Positions 11,032 through 22,739 of a stretch of 64,000 bases of DNA are shown piece after piece. Position 1 is the first letter of the stretch; every line of letters begins with the position of its first letter. A program made the translations under genes and the position numbers. The DNA lies in contig JAAKBF010000024.1 in NCBI GenBank assembly GCA_012656075.1, forward strand, positions 248,001 to 312,000. Direction: 5' to 3'. Source of the stretch: Phytophthora hibernalis. Taxonomy: Eukaryota; Oomycota; Peronosporomycetes; Peronosporales; Peronosporaceae. The notes under the pieces are model-generated. The model had not been told where the DNA came from and searched no databases. It saw nothing but the letters and a program-made list of their open reading frames with translations.

Positions 11032-11254
11032 TGTTGAGCATCTGTGCCCCGCTCATGCACGGTTCGCATATTACGCTGGGACCGTGTGGAACGGTTAAGG
11101 CTGAACCGTTCCGGGCTGCAATGTCATTGGTCAATGCATGTGGCTGGCTGAGATCGAGGCCAAGGCAGCAAGTAGGAAGGACTAGTAGAGAAGGTTAAGT
11201 AAACTAATCAACTCACTTCGGCATTTGCCTTCCAAGCAACGCATCACATCAACA
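11032..11254 (+). repeat. Copia-1 5' LTR
   Basis: A 223-bp terminal repeat, TG...CA, matching 15384-15606. It contains a short inverted motif, GGAACGGTTAAGGCTGAACC, also present in the 3' LTR. Confidence 0.92.
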
Positions 11255-11310
11255 GGTTAACAGCCGCAACAACTACCCTGACCGGAAAGCTCCACCTGAA
11301 CGCTCAAGAT

Positions 11311-14300
11311 ATGACTACCAAGCGCGCCGAAGTCCTCCTTGGGAGTGGGAACTACTTTCACTGGGAGTATAACCTGCGAATGACTCTTGCCCGTAAGGGA
11401 CTACTCGCGCATGTGGAGGTCATCAAGACCGAGAACGAGGTCACTGAAGCGTGGCTCGTTAGTGACGCGAAGGCGCTCGAGATCATTGCTCAAGGCGTGA
11501 AGCTGCAGCACCAGACCAATATACGGTCAGCAACGCGTGCCATGCACGCTTGGGTCACGCTGCGTGACTTCTACAACCGTTCCACGCTCCACAACCGTGT
11601 CGCTATTACACGACGTCTGTATGAGTTCAAGATGGAGAACGGTTCAACTATGGCGAAGCATCTGGACGCTTTCGACGAACTGGTCGTCGGACTGCAGACG
11701 CTAGGAGAGCCTGTCGACGAGGCACGGCAGCTTGTGGTGCTACTGAGCAGTCTTCCGGAGTACGAGCTGATATCATCCATCGTGGAGAACTCTAAGGATG
11801 TATCGCTCATTGGGGTGAAGGAAAAGCTCCTGAAGGAGCACGAACGGTTGGCGAAGAAGGACACCGCCATGGAGAAAGCGTTCCGAGCTAACGGAAACGC
11901 TGGGTGGTTTAAGGGCGACCGCGGGAATGGTCGCAAGGGAAACAGTCCACGGAAAAACAGTGGAGGTTTCAAGGGCAAGTGCTTCGGATGTGATCAAGTC
12001 GGTCACATGAAGCGGGACTGCCCGGAACGGAGCGGCGGCAGCGGAAACGATGCTTTATTCGCCGTGGGTAAGGGACGGTCAACTGGATGGCTGATCGATA
12101 GTGGTGCTATGTCGCACATGACTCCTAACCGTTCCGACCTATTCGACTTTGAGACGCTAGACGCTGGCGTTGAGGTGACTATTGCGGACGGCAAGAAGTT
12201 ACCCGTCCATGGTTGAGGAACGGTCAAGTTGACTGGTCTGTACGGCAGACGTATCAAGATGATGGAGGTGCTCTACATCGTGGGACTCGACAGACGCTTA
12301 ATATCGGTGGGAAAGCTCGCTGAGCGCGACTTGAGTGTAGAGTTCCAGCGTTCCTCATGTATCATTTGGGGAGCGAACAGCGCAATTCTATGGGGAAGAA
12401 GGTGGGCAAAGCGTTCCTACTGGACTGTGAGCAAGAGGAGGAACGGTTCGTGCAGTACTCGGGAGCTGATAGTGAGTGGGAGCTGTGGCACGCTCGCATG
12501 GGACAACCAAGCAAGAATGCAATGACCAAGACGCAACGTGCCACGAACGGTATGCCTGCGGTGAAGCAAGGGATCGAAACTTTGTGCGGGGGCTGCATGA
12601 AGAGTAAGCAGACAGTGACAGCGTTCCCGTCACGGTCGTTTACGAAGACATTGCGTGTGTTGGAACTAGTACACACGGATGTAATGGGCCCGATGAGAAC
12701 GCTCTCAAAGGGTGGTGCCAAGTACGTCCTGACGTTCGTGGACGACTACTCATGGTTTGTAGTGGCGTACTTTATGAAGAACAAGAGCGAGGTTGCCAGC
12801 AAGCTAAAAGAGTTTCAAGCGTTCTATCAAAATCAATGGGGAGAACGGTTGAAGTGTCTGCGTTCGGACAATGGAACGCTCGTGAACAAAACGGTTGCCG
12901 AGATGTGCCGCCGGAATGGTATCGTGCACCAGAGAACGGTCCCGTACAGCCCTCAACAGAACGGAGTGGCGGAACGCATGAACCGATCGATCATGGAGAA
13001 GGCACATTACAAGGGTGTATCGACGGAATGGTGGGCCGAAGCTGTAAGTACAGCGGTTTACCTGATCAACCGTTCCGGCAACACGACGCAACCTGACACC
13101 GTATGAGTTGGGTTTCAAGGTGAAACCTCGAATGGACCACCTGCGTTTGTTCGGTTCTCAGGGGTACGCTCATATTGACGATGTGAAGATGACGAAGCTC
13201 GAGTCAAAAGTTTGAGGTGTATGTTCCTCGGGTACGCTGAGAACGTCAAGGGATACCGAGTGTTTGATTTGAACGCTTCCAAGGTCAAGGTGTCACGGTC
13301 GGTGAAGCTGGACGAGCGTGAGGTGGGCGGTATATATGACACGCAGGCGCCGCAGCTTGGAACGGTCATCCATGTGACCAAGGACGGTGATGTTGGAAGC
13401 GTTCCTCCACCAGTGGAGCGCGAACCTGTCATGGACGAGCCCATGGAATCTGTCGAGGAACCTGGTCAAGATGTCCAGGATGTTGAAATGAATGAGGTGG
13501 AACCTGATCAGGAGGCCGACCAACCCCAACTCCTTCCACCCGAACCTGCATCGAGAGGACTCAAGCTGGCTGAGTATCATCCGCCATCACAAGCGTTCGA
13601 TGATGCCCATTTGGTGTTTCACCTTGAGGCGGAACGCTCGAGACGATCGCGTGATCCGGTGTTTCTATTGGAGAACGGTGCAGACGCAGAACAGCAGTCG
13701 GAAGGGAGCGACGGACCTCCAACTCCGAAGCGTGCCAGGATTGACGAATATGGCTTGCTCGCTGAGGCAGTATTGGTTTACGCTGCGAGTATTGACGGCG
13801 TTCCGGACACGCCGAATTCGTATGCGGAAGCTGTTGCAAGTGATGAATCAGCGGAATGGCGTCGATCTATGGAGGCGGAGCTACTCTCTGATGCCCGGAA
13901 CGGTACGTGGACGCTTGTTCCACGTGGAACGGCAACACGTCCGATTGGATGTCGTTGGATGTTTGCCAAGAATCGTGACGAGCACGGTCGAGTGATTCGA
14001 TACAATGCTCGGCTTGTCGCACAGGGGTTCAAGCAGAAGTTTGGAATAGACTGCTTTGAAACTTACTCCCCGGTCGCAAACATGAACTCGATTCGAGTCG
14101 GACTAGTAGTGTGCGCGGCATACGGCTATGTGATGGAATAGTTGGACGCGGATACAGCGTTCCTGAACAGTGGATTGGTGGAACTTGTCTACATGGAGAT
14201 TCCGTCTGGTTTGAAGAACGCCGCGGGAATGATGTGCAAGTTAGAGAGGCTATCTACACCTTGAAGCAGGCAGCAAGTGCTTGGAACAAGACTATCCATC

Positions 14301-15370
14301 GCGTGTTCTTTCAGAACGATTTTTAAGAGCTGCGGTGCGGACCAATGTGTCTATGTGAAACGCACTGGGAACGGTTTCGTGTATGTGTGCCTGTACGTGG
14401 ACGACATGATCATTGCTGCGAAGACGGCCAATGAGATTCGTGAAGTCAAGGACGCGCTCAAGAACGCTTTCAAGATGAAGGAGTTGGTCGCGGTGACGTT
14501 CATCTTGGGGATGGAGATCAACCACGACAAGATCGCCGGAACGCTTATGATTAAGCAAACTCGATACATCGACGACGTGGTGGAACGCTTCACCCAGCAG
14601 AACACAAAGGTTGTTGAGAACCCGTGTGCTTCAAACGTGAAGTTGTCGAAGCTGCTGTCACCAACTACGGAAGAGGAACGGTCTGAAATGCGGTCAAGAC
14701 CCTACCGTTCGCTCATCGGATGTCTTATGTACATCACGACATGTACCCGACCTATGTTGTGACGCAGTTGTCGCGTTTCCTCGAGAACCCAGGTGTGCAA
14801 CACTGGAAGGCAGCTGTTCGAGTTCTACGGTACCTCAAGTCGACTCGTGAACATGGCATCGAGTATCAAGGTGGCTCCGGGAACGCTTCAGCCGAAGCGT
14901 TTACTGACGCTGACTGGGGCGGCGACATTGACGACAGACGCTCCGTGTCGGGGGTCATGGTGATGATTGGGAACGCTCCAGTGGTATTCAAGTCGAAGTA
15001 CCAGAGGACGGTTGCACTCAGCTGTGCGGAAGCCGAGTACATGGCTCTGAGCCTGTGCACACAAGAGGTACTTTGGGTTCGTGCTATGCTAAAGGACATG
15101 GGTCGCGAGCAAGTGGGAAGAACGCTTGTCTGGGAGGATAACCAAGGTGCCATTGCATTGGCATGCAACGCTGGATATCACGCATGGACGAAACACGTGG
15201 ATATACGCCACCACTTCATCCGCGAGAACGTTGAACGCGGAACGATCAAGGTGGACTACGTCGACACCAAGCATCAACTGGCTGACATGCTCACGAAGGG
15301 CCTCGGGACCAAGACATTGAAGTACCTACGTGAGGCTACTGGCATCAAGGAGAAGGTCACCGTGCAGTAG
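11311..15370 (+). pseudogene. Copia gag-pol polyprotein, multiply broken
   Basis: The polyprotein opens at ATG 11311. Gag occupies residues 1-220 (FHWEYNLRMTLARKGL near the start). It is followed by a CCHC knuckle, CFGCDQVGHMKRDC, and the protease motif WLIDSGAMSHMT. The integrase has HHCC parts (WHARM, CGGCMKS) and the DDE residues in VHTDVMGP, RSDNGT and QNGVAERMNR. RT shows RWMFAKN and YVDD (near 14400). RNase H shows FTDADWGGD, AEAEYMAL and DNQGAI; the frame ends TAG near 15370. Breaks: TGA at 12214, a shift near 12350-12400, TGA at 13104, a shift near 13213, TAG at 14139, shifts near 14260, 14325 and 14750. All domains survive, so decay is recent or partly sequencing error. Confidence 0.92.
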
Positions 15371-15371
15371 C

Positions 15372-15383
15372 GGTGAGTGGGAG
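15372..15383 (+). other. Copia-1 polypurine tract
   Basis: GGTGAGTGGGAG lies between the stop codon and the first base of the 3' LTR, where plus-strand priming takes place in LTR retrotransposons. Confidence 0.7.
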
Positions 15384-15606
15384 TGTTGAGCATCTGTTCC
15401 CCGCTCATGAACGATTCGCAAATTACGCTGGGACCGTGTGGAACGGTTAAGGCTGAACCGTTCCGGGCTGCAATGCCTTTGGTCAATGCATGTGGCTGGC
15501 TGAGATCGAGGCCAAGGCAGCAAGTAGGAAGGACTAGTAGATAAGGTTAAGTAAACTAATCAACTCACTTCGGCATTTGCCTTCCAAGCAACGCATCACA
15601 TCAACA
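15384..15606 (+). repeat. Copia-1 3' LTR
   Basis: Same length as the 5' LTR, with about seven substitutions and no indel; followed by AGCAG at 15607-15611. Confidence 0.92.
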
Positions 15607-15611
15607 AGCAG

Positions 15612-18600
15612 TATTATGGAATGTCTACTATAGCCATCAAAAACTTACAGCTCTCTTTTTGGAGTTGTTACATGTTTTGTGTTGGAAAGCTCTGAATTGC
15701 CAATGCATCAATGCACATGTCCCGAAACAATCGGCACTTTCAGTAGCACAATAAGCCGTATAATAAAAAGATAAAAAAAACAATCGGCAGCTAGTATAAT
15801 AAACAGACCTTGATATCAAACATGTTCATATGTATCACCAAGACAAGACAATTCGATAACCACCCGTTGTCATACGAAGCCACAAGCTTCAGGGGGCCTT
15901 TCAAGGCAATGCACACGTCCGCGTTGAACGAGCAATTGCGCTCTCTGCGCGTCACAGCGTGGACGTAGAGCAACTACCGAGCCGAGCGAACACTGCAGAG
16001 AACTTATTGGAGTTGTCTGGATTATACTTCAGAGTTTTTCAAAGGACGACTCCATTCTTGAATAAAACCTCTTATTTTTATGCATTTACTTTAAAAAAAT
16101 CTGTTTGTATTAACTTTTATGCATTTACTTTAAAAATCGTGTTTGTAGTTTTCGTTTTTAGGCTGTGAACGCTTGTCATGCTCCAACTTATTTTTGACGG
16201 CGCTGATGTCAGTGATTTTGACCTCATTGCTAAATAAAGGCCAGATACACGTGTCACGTCAACTGCGAATCGAATCTTTTTGATGCAGACAGATCGCACA
16301 TACCGCTAACTGTACTGCTAACATTACTGTTTGTTAGTGAATAGAAATTCTCGCTAACACTTATATGGAGTTAGGGGTGTACGTCCGGGTTATCAGGAGG
16401 TTGCGGTCGACACGCTTGGTCTAAGCAACGACAGGTGCAGTAAAATTCACAAACATGTATATGCAATACCTCACGTCAACTTAAGATTATGTGGATAGGC
16501 AGAGAAAAATTCGGATCAGTAGCCGCAGGATATACAGTGTATCGCATCGATATAGTTTATAAATGAACAAAACCGGATGATTATAGACACTTTTGCTTGC
16601 AACAACAAACTCGTCAGATTGCTAGGGTCTACCTTGAATCGAGTCTAAACCAACGAAAATTGAATTCACTATGGTGCCCGCAGGGTTGGCTACATTTATA
16701 CACATACAGAGTTCCCCGGCAAAAGGAGAATCGTAATCAGTTATTTACTTTGCAAAATTAGTACATTTGTCACAAAGCCTTATTCAATCACGATACAAAT
16801 CCGTTTGCAAATCTCACTCGCAAGTTTTCCTTGTGCCGCTAACCCGCCTCATCACGCCCTCAAACGAGGCCTGGCTGGTGATCAATGAAAATTTTCTTGC
16901 CCCGAATGACGAAGAGTATCCTTGGAAACCGAGGATAAATGATAATTGAGTCGAAGTTGTAGAACACAACAATATTTCCATTGCTTACTTTCATCACGTG
17001 GTATTCCGTTTTGAAGTGAGGCTCATTACAGCCTTTGAGCCTATCTAACGACCTAGTGAATAACCCCAGGTTTAAAGATCTACCGAGGGATTGTTCGCAA
17101 ATGACCCCAATCGCAAATTTATCAACTCCCCACCTGGTTACCAGCCACGCTTAGCCTGGCTGGACGCCCCTGCGATACCCCCGTTGTTTGGTTTAAGAAA
17201 CATGCTTCAGGACAGGGTTTGGCGTTGCCACAGTCCTCGTTATAGTACTCCTTCCACAATGTTTTTCGATCAACAGAAACGCATATTGATTCTTGGTTAA
17301 TACGCAACAGGTAACCAGGGCATGCAACATGCAACCAGGGGCTGTGAAGGAGAAACATGTCGGCAGGGATAGAACAACAGGTATTAATATTAATTATTAT
17401 TTTCATGTAGAGTGAACGCGATCACATACCACGATATTTTGCTGGTACGGATTTGCTGGCAGATACTAACGTAGCTGGCCCACGGACAGACAAAGAGGAC
17501 TCGCTGCGAATTATTGACAGGTGAAAAGTGGCTGTAACCGCCATATATAGCTGTAATGATTCTACCTTTATATAATAAACAAGGTCGAGACTACACACTG
17601 CAGCGAGGGAATCTGTATTATATGCGCTAACGTTAGAACCTCAAGCAGAAGTGCTCTACAAGCACATCAGCTTATATAAACCAATTTAGACCACAATGAG
17701 CTACCTCAGACAGCGAGCTACGATCTCTTGACTGGCGTTGGGTTGCCAGATACAGCCTCTATCATAGAGGGGATAGTATATAGCCCATTTATTCGAGCAC
17801 CATGGTATTGGTGTTTCTCTATCAACACCACCAAGACGCAATTACAAAATTTAATGCCTCAAACAGACCACCTCAATGCTACTCTGTCAGTTTTTCTTTC
17901 GTATGTTCTTTAAAGATTAATATTTGCTCACATTGCGGCGGGCATATTGCAGTTAATAAATACCACTTCGCTCAGTTGACATGCGCGCTTCTCAATTTCA
18001 TTGCATCATCAACCCCATGCTGTCCGTGGACATCGTCACACAAAGTCCCTCCGCACATTCACAAGTTCGACCAACTCGCACGCTTCCACGAGACCTCCAG
18101 CGTAGTCCATTATACCCAACAGGAAATTCTTCAGCGTATATGTAGATTCCCAGTGGTTATTGATTCAGCAGCAACCAACGCTGCTTTCCCTATTAGGCAT
18201 ACCGCGGTCCAACACGATCAAAGTTTGATCGCACATACACTATTCGTAATACTGTTCGCAGACTGTTTGTTAGTGAATAATAAATGTTGATAACATATAT
18301 GAGGAGTTTGGCGATTCTCGTTGGGGTTATCTTAGGCCTGTTGGGCTCACGGAATAACCGACAGGCGAGAATTCATGAACTGCTCCGAGTTATCTCACTT
18401 CATCCCTTACTTGCACGTATTCCTCCTTTTTTACTTCATATTTCAAGATGGCTACTGTCGCATCGCCAATAGTAATGACGACATGATAGCTTTTGTAATT
18501 CCAACAGCATTACATTTGGGTCAAATGAATGTTGTGCATTATCCCAAATTTGAAGGGCGTGGCGTGGCGGGTTAATTGCTGCGATGGAAATTGTGGCGCG

Positions 18601-18617
18601 AGTTCACGTAAATTCAT
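15612..18617. other. AT-rich stretch without a recognisable gene
   Basis: About 3 kb with only short open frames and no motif. It holds a pair of diverged direct repeats of about 105 bp (16292-16400 and 18228-18335). Both contain GATCGCACATAC and CTGTTTGTTAGTGAATA and end near a GGGTTATC block. They may be ends of an old insertion. Confidence 0.45.
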
Positions 18618-18730
18618 GGCAGAGTCACTTTAACTCGCGCGAGTTAAAGTGAATCGGGGGCAGAGTCATATTAACTCGCGCGAGTTAAAGTGAATTCGGG
18701 GCAGAGTCACATTTGGTTTTCGCGAGTTAA
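18618..18730. repeat. 41-bp tandem repeats with palindromic cores
   Basis: The block GGCAGAGTCA recurs at 18618, 18659 and 18700, a 41-bp period. The first unit contains a perfect 26-bp palindrome at 18626-18651 with half-site CACTTTAACTCGC. The second keeps an 18-bp core at 18671-18688, and the third is reduced to CGCGAGTTAA. A degenerate copy (GCGCGAGTTCACGTAAATTC) precedes them. Confidence 0.85.
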
Positions 18731-18739
18731 CCTGAATCC

Positions 18740-19600
18740 TATCTGCAGTGCAACGTGTCTTCTTTAGTTCCCCTGCACGCCGGGGTTGGTCGACACGGTG
18801 CCAATTGCGAATCCAAAGTCCGTCAGGCCGTCGAGTCCAGAACTTCTGTCCTCGCGCCGGTGTGTGCCCGTCTGGCAGCACAACCTACTTTATTTCGTTC
18901 AACAACAATCAAACAATACACTACTCGCTTCACGTACACTACTCGCTTGTCCTGGTGTCTTGCGTCGACTGATGACCAACGCTCACTTAGCCACTCGGAC
19001 CTCTACGCCTCAGGCGCCTGTCCTCGTGTCACAGCCGTCAGCAAACGCGTACTGACACAGCAGTCCTGTGTCACACCAGAGCCTCCGCTTATCACCAGTA
19101 CACGCTCGTCGCGTACGCGCCGCTCGTTCGTTCGTTCGTCAGGGGCCACACTCTCCAGTGCCGCAGTCAGGTGTTCGTCGCCGTTCCCCGTCGTCTTCAG
19201 AGTCACGTCCGTTCCCCGACGTAGATTCAAGGGTTCCTATTGCGCTCTCCAGCGCAGATTCGAGAGTGAGCTCTCCACTCGTTCATCGGCCGCCCAAATC
19301 TTCTGAAACCACCGTCCAGTGTGCGTGCTGCAGATCGCCAGAGGGTTGCTGCCACTCTTCGTCGCGCTCAGCTGCTGCCCGTACGCCCTTCTGCCAGTCA
19401 GTCGACGTCTCGCCCAACCAGTCACCGCTCATTCGCTCAGTATGCTGACCGAGCCAACGCCCAGCCAGCCTTCGTTCATCAGTCATCAGTGTGCTGCCCG
19501 AGCCGTCGCTCGACCAGTCTTCATCAGTTCGTCCATCCGTTCGCTCACTTCGTCGGTCGTTGTGCGAGTTGCTAGCAGCTGCCGCTGACACCCTGTTACA
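18740..19600. other. GC-rich repetitive stretch, no supported gene
   Basis: Long frames are open on both strands (18755-19306 plus, 19283-19591 minus), but their products are Ser/Arg- or Asp/Arg-rich low-complexity text without a domain. Repeated CGTTCGTTCG and CTCGCT runs explain the open frames. Could be a retroelement leader or LTR. Confidence 0.35.
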
Positions 19601-20005
19601 CTATTATCCAATGAGTAGCATTAGCTTTAATATTATATATTCAAAACTGCACAACAAAAATAGACATATGTGCTGGTTAGTCCTCACGCCTGCTATCAAA
19701 ATACGTGTATAACTCAGTAACGTACTTGTGATTGAGCTGGTCGCGTGTGTTGCTGCAGTTGTCTTGAAAATGCCGCAGGAGGGCTACTATTGTAAAGCAA
19801 ATCACTTATTTAATTATATTGTCAGTATTATTATAATAGTATTCGGGTTGACCATTTAGACGTACCGTACAGTTTATATTAAATTCGTGAAAATGTCACT
19901 CGGTCTGTGCAATGCACAGTGTGCATTACTCACGGTTCCTTCGGACTTTTTCTGCGTGTATACCGAAGGCCAATTCGTGTGTCTACCGATGTACCATTCC
20001 GTGTC

Positions 20006-20484
20006 TACACCTTTTACCGGACAAAATGGTTTTTTCAAGCAAAGTGGTGCGGGAAGGGTTTCCCCATCCCTCATAAGTGATTACGTAGGTATTTTCAACC
20101 AAAGTGGTTTTGTCGTAAATCGTTACCAAGCAAAGTGGTTTTCGTCCAACCGACGATTTAGAGGCAATCTCTCTGAGCCAAAACGAAAGCTTTAAGAACG
20201 ATATAAGGGCATCTGAGGGGTCTATCATGATCTCCCAGCAGTTGGCTACACTATTAAACCTGTTTTGGGTCAAAATGAGTACCTTTTTCTCTGTCTGGCA
20301 GCCCCGCGGCCGAACGTGAGGTCCATTTAGTCACACAGGGATAGGCGAACCATTTTGCTTGGTAAAAAATAATCAGAAAACCACTTTGGTTGAAAAATAC
20401 CTACGTAATCACTTATGAGGGATGGGGAAAACCTTCCCGCACCACTTTGCTTGAAAAAAACCATTTTGTCTGGTAAAAGGTGTA
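20006..20484. repeat. Fold-back inverted repeat element
   Basis: Arms 20006-20112 and 20377-20484 are inverted copies of each other (about 107 bp). Both carry ACCTTTTACC, GTGGTGCGGGAAGG, CATCCCTCATAAGTGATTAC and TTTTCAACCAAAGTGG blocks. The motif CAAGCAAAGTGG also repeats within each side. The spacer has no coding potential. This resembles a fold-back MITE; I found no clear target duplication. Confidence 0.8.
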
Positions 20485-20579
20485 CTGCTGCCCTTTACTC
20501 AAGAATTTTTGGTCCCACCTTTCTCCCTTTGCCGGGGAACTCTGTATACAACGGTTTGTACGCAATAGTACGTGGGGAA

Positions 20580-20960
20580 ATGGTTGCACGTCATCTCTGA
20601 TAACTTGAAATGTTCACGTCTTCACTGTCCATTACTAATGATATAATGAATATTTATGTCATCACTGATGATATGAATGTTCATGTCATCATTATCATCA
20701 CAGATGACGTATAACTTTGCGAGGTTTTGACAGAAAATCTGTCCGAAAATCGCTGCTTGGTCCAGTGTTTACGTGAATGCACATGGTTGCACGTCATCCC
20801 TGATAAGATTAATATTCATCCATTACTAAGGACATGAATGTTTATGTCATCATTGTCATCGCTGATGACGCACTTTCAGAACATCCATATTGTATGTTAA
20901 TCAATGTTTGCGTGAAAGTGCAACGTTCCACGCCGTTCGCGGACTAATGCGTTGCATTAC
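20580..20960. repeat. Degenerate tandem repeat with ATGA(A/T)GT(T)CATGTCAT motifs
   Basis: Two related blocks (20580-20760 and 20785-20960) each begin ATGGTTGCACGTCATC and contain ATGAATGTT(C/T)ATGTCATCATT followed by ATCATC or GTCATCGCTGATGAC. The second ends with GAAAGTGCAACGTTCCACG, which resembles the end of the 53.3-kb array (GAAAGTGCATCGTTCTACG). Both sites may carry ends of one repeat family. Confidence 0.55.
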
Positions 20961-21547
20961 AGTATTACTACGTCCGATCGTTAAAGATTAAGGCATCTTT
21001 GACTCACTACATGTAAAGTCTAGGCTGTTCCCGCCCAGGAAACTGAAAGAACGGGCGATCGTTCAAGACTTTATGGAGGGAGAGACTCTCACTTTAGCAT
21101 CTTTAATGCATGTACTGCGAATCCCGAATGAGGGATGGCGGATTAATTCCACGGTACTGCGTAAGCGTAAACATATTTCGACACAAATGTACTTGTATGC
21201 GTACCGGTATGACGGTTTCCTACCGCGACTGCGCCAAAACCATCTATGAAAATGTATTCATTGGATTGCGTAGCAATGTGTTACTGAATCGCCCAATGCA
21301 GTTTTGAGTAGAACCCACAATATCAACCGAAATCTCGTGATTGTGGTGATAAATATTAGCTTACACAGTTATTATTTTTACAGGGTTGTAGTAGTTTTTA
21401 AAATAAAGTATTAAATCCCAGGATGTGACGCGATTGTGCGGCACCGGTAACGCTAAGCTTACCGTGCCTATTTTACGAATGCTCACTTCATAACTCGCCT
21501 TCTAGTACACAAAGCTCTCGCTTCCTAGTGAAACCAGTTACGACATC

Positions 21548-22147
21548 ATGCGTCTGAGTTCGATCCTTCTTGCTGTGGCAACTGTCTCACCGGTACTCGC
21601 TAGATGCGACGCTCTTTCGACTTCCACCAAGTCGGAGCAGAAGAAAATATCCACCATGAATGATTTAATGAAGAAGAACGCAAGAATGCTGAGAACCACC
21701 GAAATGGAGAAAGAGTACGATGATAATCTAGATTCAGAAGGTGAAGAGAGGATGAACTTCGGTTTTCTTACAAAATGGCTGAACTCAGCAGATGATGCCA
21801 CTGCGGCGGTGGCAAAAAGCTTCAGCCTCAGCAAGTGGCTAAGCTGAGCAAGATCGACGACGCTAAACCGAGTTACCTGAACAACCCGCTCCTGCGCCCA
21901 GAAGGGGAGGCTTTGGCGGCGGCAAAAACTTGAGCTCCAATGGACGGCGCAGCTGAGCAAGACAGATAAAAATCTCTTAGCGAAAATCAACGCAACGCCG
22001 GGCGCTGCAGATAGAATCAGCCGGTGGAGGCTGGCCGAATGGGATCCGACCAAACTGGCGCAGTTCTTGAAAAAGAACTATCCAGCTCAATTCACCAAAA
22101 TTCCTCAGAGCGAAATGCTTGGGAGCTTTACGCAGCGTTGTTTTTGA
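21548..22147 (+). pseudogene. RxLR effector candidate with degraded C-terminus
   Basis: The frame opens at ATG 21548 with a signal peptide (MRLSSILLAVATVSPVLA). RMLR follows at residues 46-49 and an acidic run ending GEER at 65-68, the classical RxLR-dEER layout. The open frame ends at TGA 21845-21847 after 99 residues. Related text goes on in another frame (AKLSKIDDAKPSYL) and further down (ISRWRLAEWDPTKLAQFLK near 22015-22070). The original protein was therefore longer and probably carried a W-type helical module. As read, a short secreted protein with an intact targeting region could still be made. No paired gene or operon context applies. Confidence 0.75.
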
Positions 22148-22739
22148 GACAGCACTTTAAGGTGAAGTGAGGACTTTCTTAGGTTCATGCAGAGGGATTC
22201 AAAGATCCTACGATTGATTTTGTTTGTGTTGAATGGACGATGATATACTCGGAAATTCTTACTTTGTGGGTACTCCTGTAGCATTATATAGCTCCTTCTG
22301 CTGACGAGGGCTTCACCAAGGCAGTAATAGTAGGATCCAATCGTTTTTCTTACAGTTCCACTAACACGACTTCGATGATATTTTTATCGATCTTACTTAA
22401 GTAAAAGCGGGGTTGTTGCAGAGCTAGAGCCTGAGCAAAAACCAAAAACGTTGCAACTTCTTACATGAATTTTACGAGCCCCCTTTTGGCCAGGTTAGTT
22501 GTTGCAAAACCTTTGTGTTTGGTGTGTACGTGTTATCTAACGCCGCACACTGTCAATACGTCCAAGGAGTCTACATGTATCTGAATTGAAATAAAAACTC
22601 TGAACTGCGAATCAAGCGGGGCAACAACCGGCGAACCAATAATGAGCTCATGTATGAAGCTTGCAATCTGGCGTAATGAGCGCGTTGTCAAACACGCGGG
22701 AGACGGAATCCAAGTCGTCCAGTAATTCCAGCATCGGCG

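Larger units (their letters stand above)
11032..15606 (+). mobile_element. Complete Ty1/Copia retrotransposon (Copia-1)
   Basis: A full-length element of 4575 bp with two 223-bp LTRs that start TGTTGAGCATCTG and end CACATCAACA, flanked by AGCAG duplications. By eye the LTRs differ at about seven positions (near 3%), so the insertion is not brand new. A purine-rich tract, GGTGAGTGGGAG, ends directly at the right LTR. The domain order gag, protease, integrase, RT, RNase H is that of Copia. Confidence 0.95.

Noticed and set aside
18284..18472. Short frame with a hydrophobic start (MRSLAILVGVILGLLG)
   Set aside because: Looks like a signal peptide but no RxLR, EER or downstream domain follows; chance frame is more likely.
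18755..19306. 184-codon Ser/Arg-rich frame
   Set aside because: Low-complexity product, open on both strands because of repeated CGTTCG and CTCGCT words; no signal peptide or domain.
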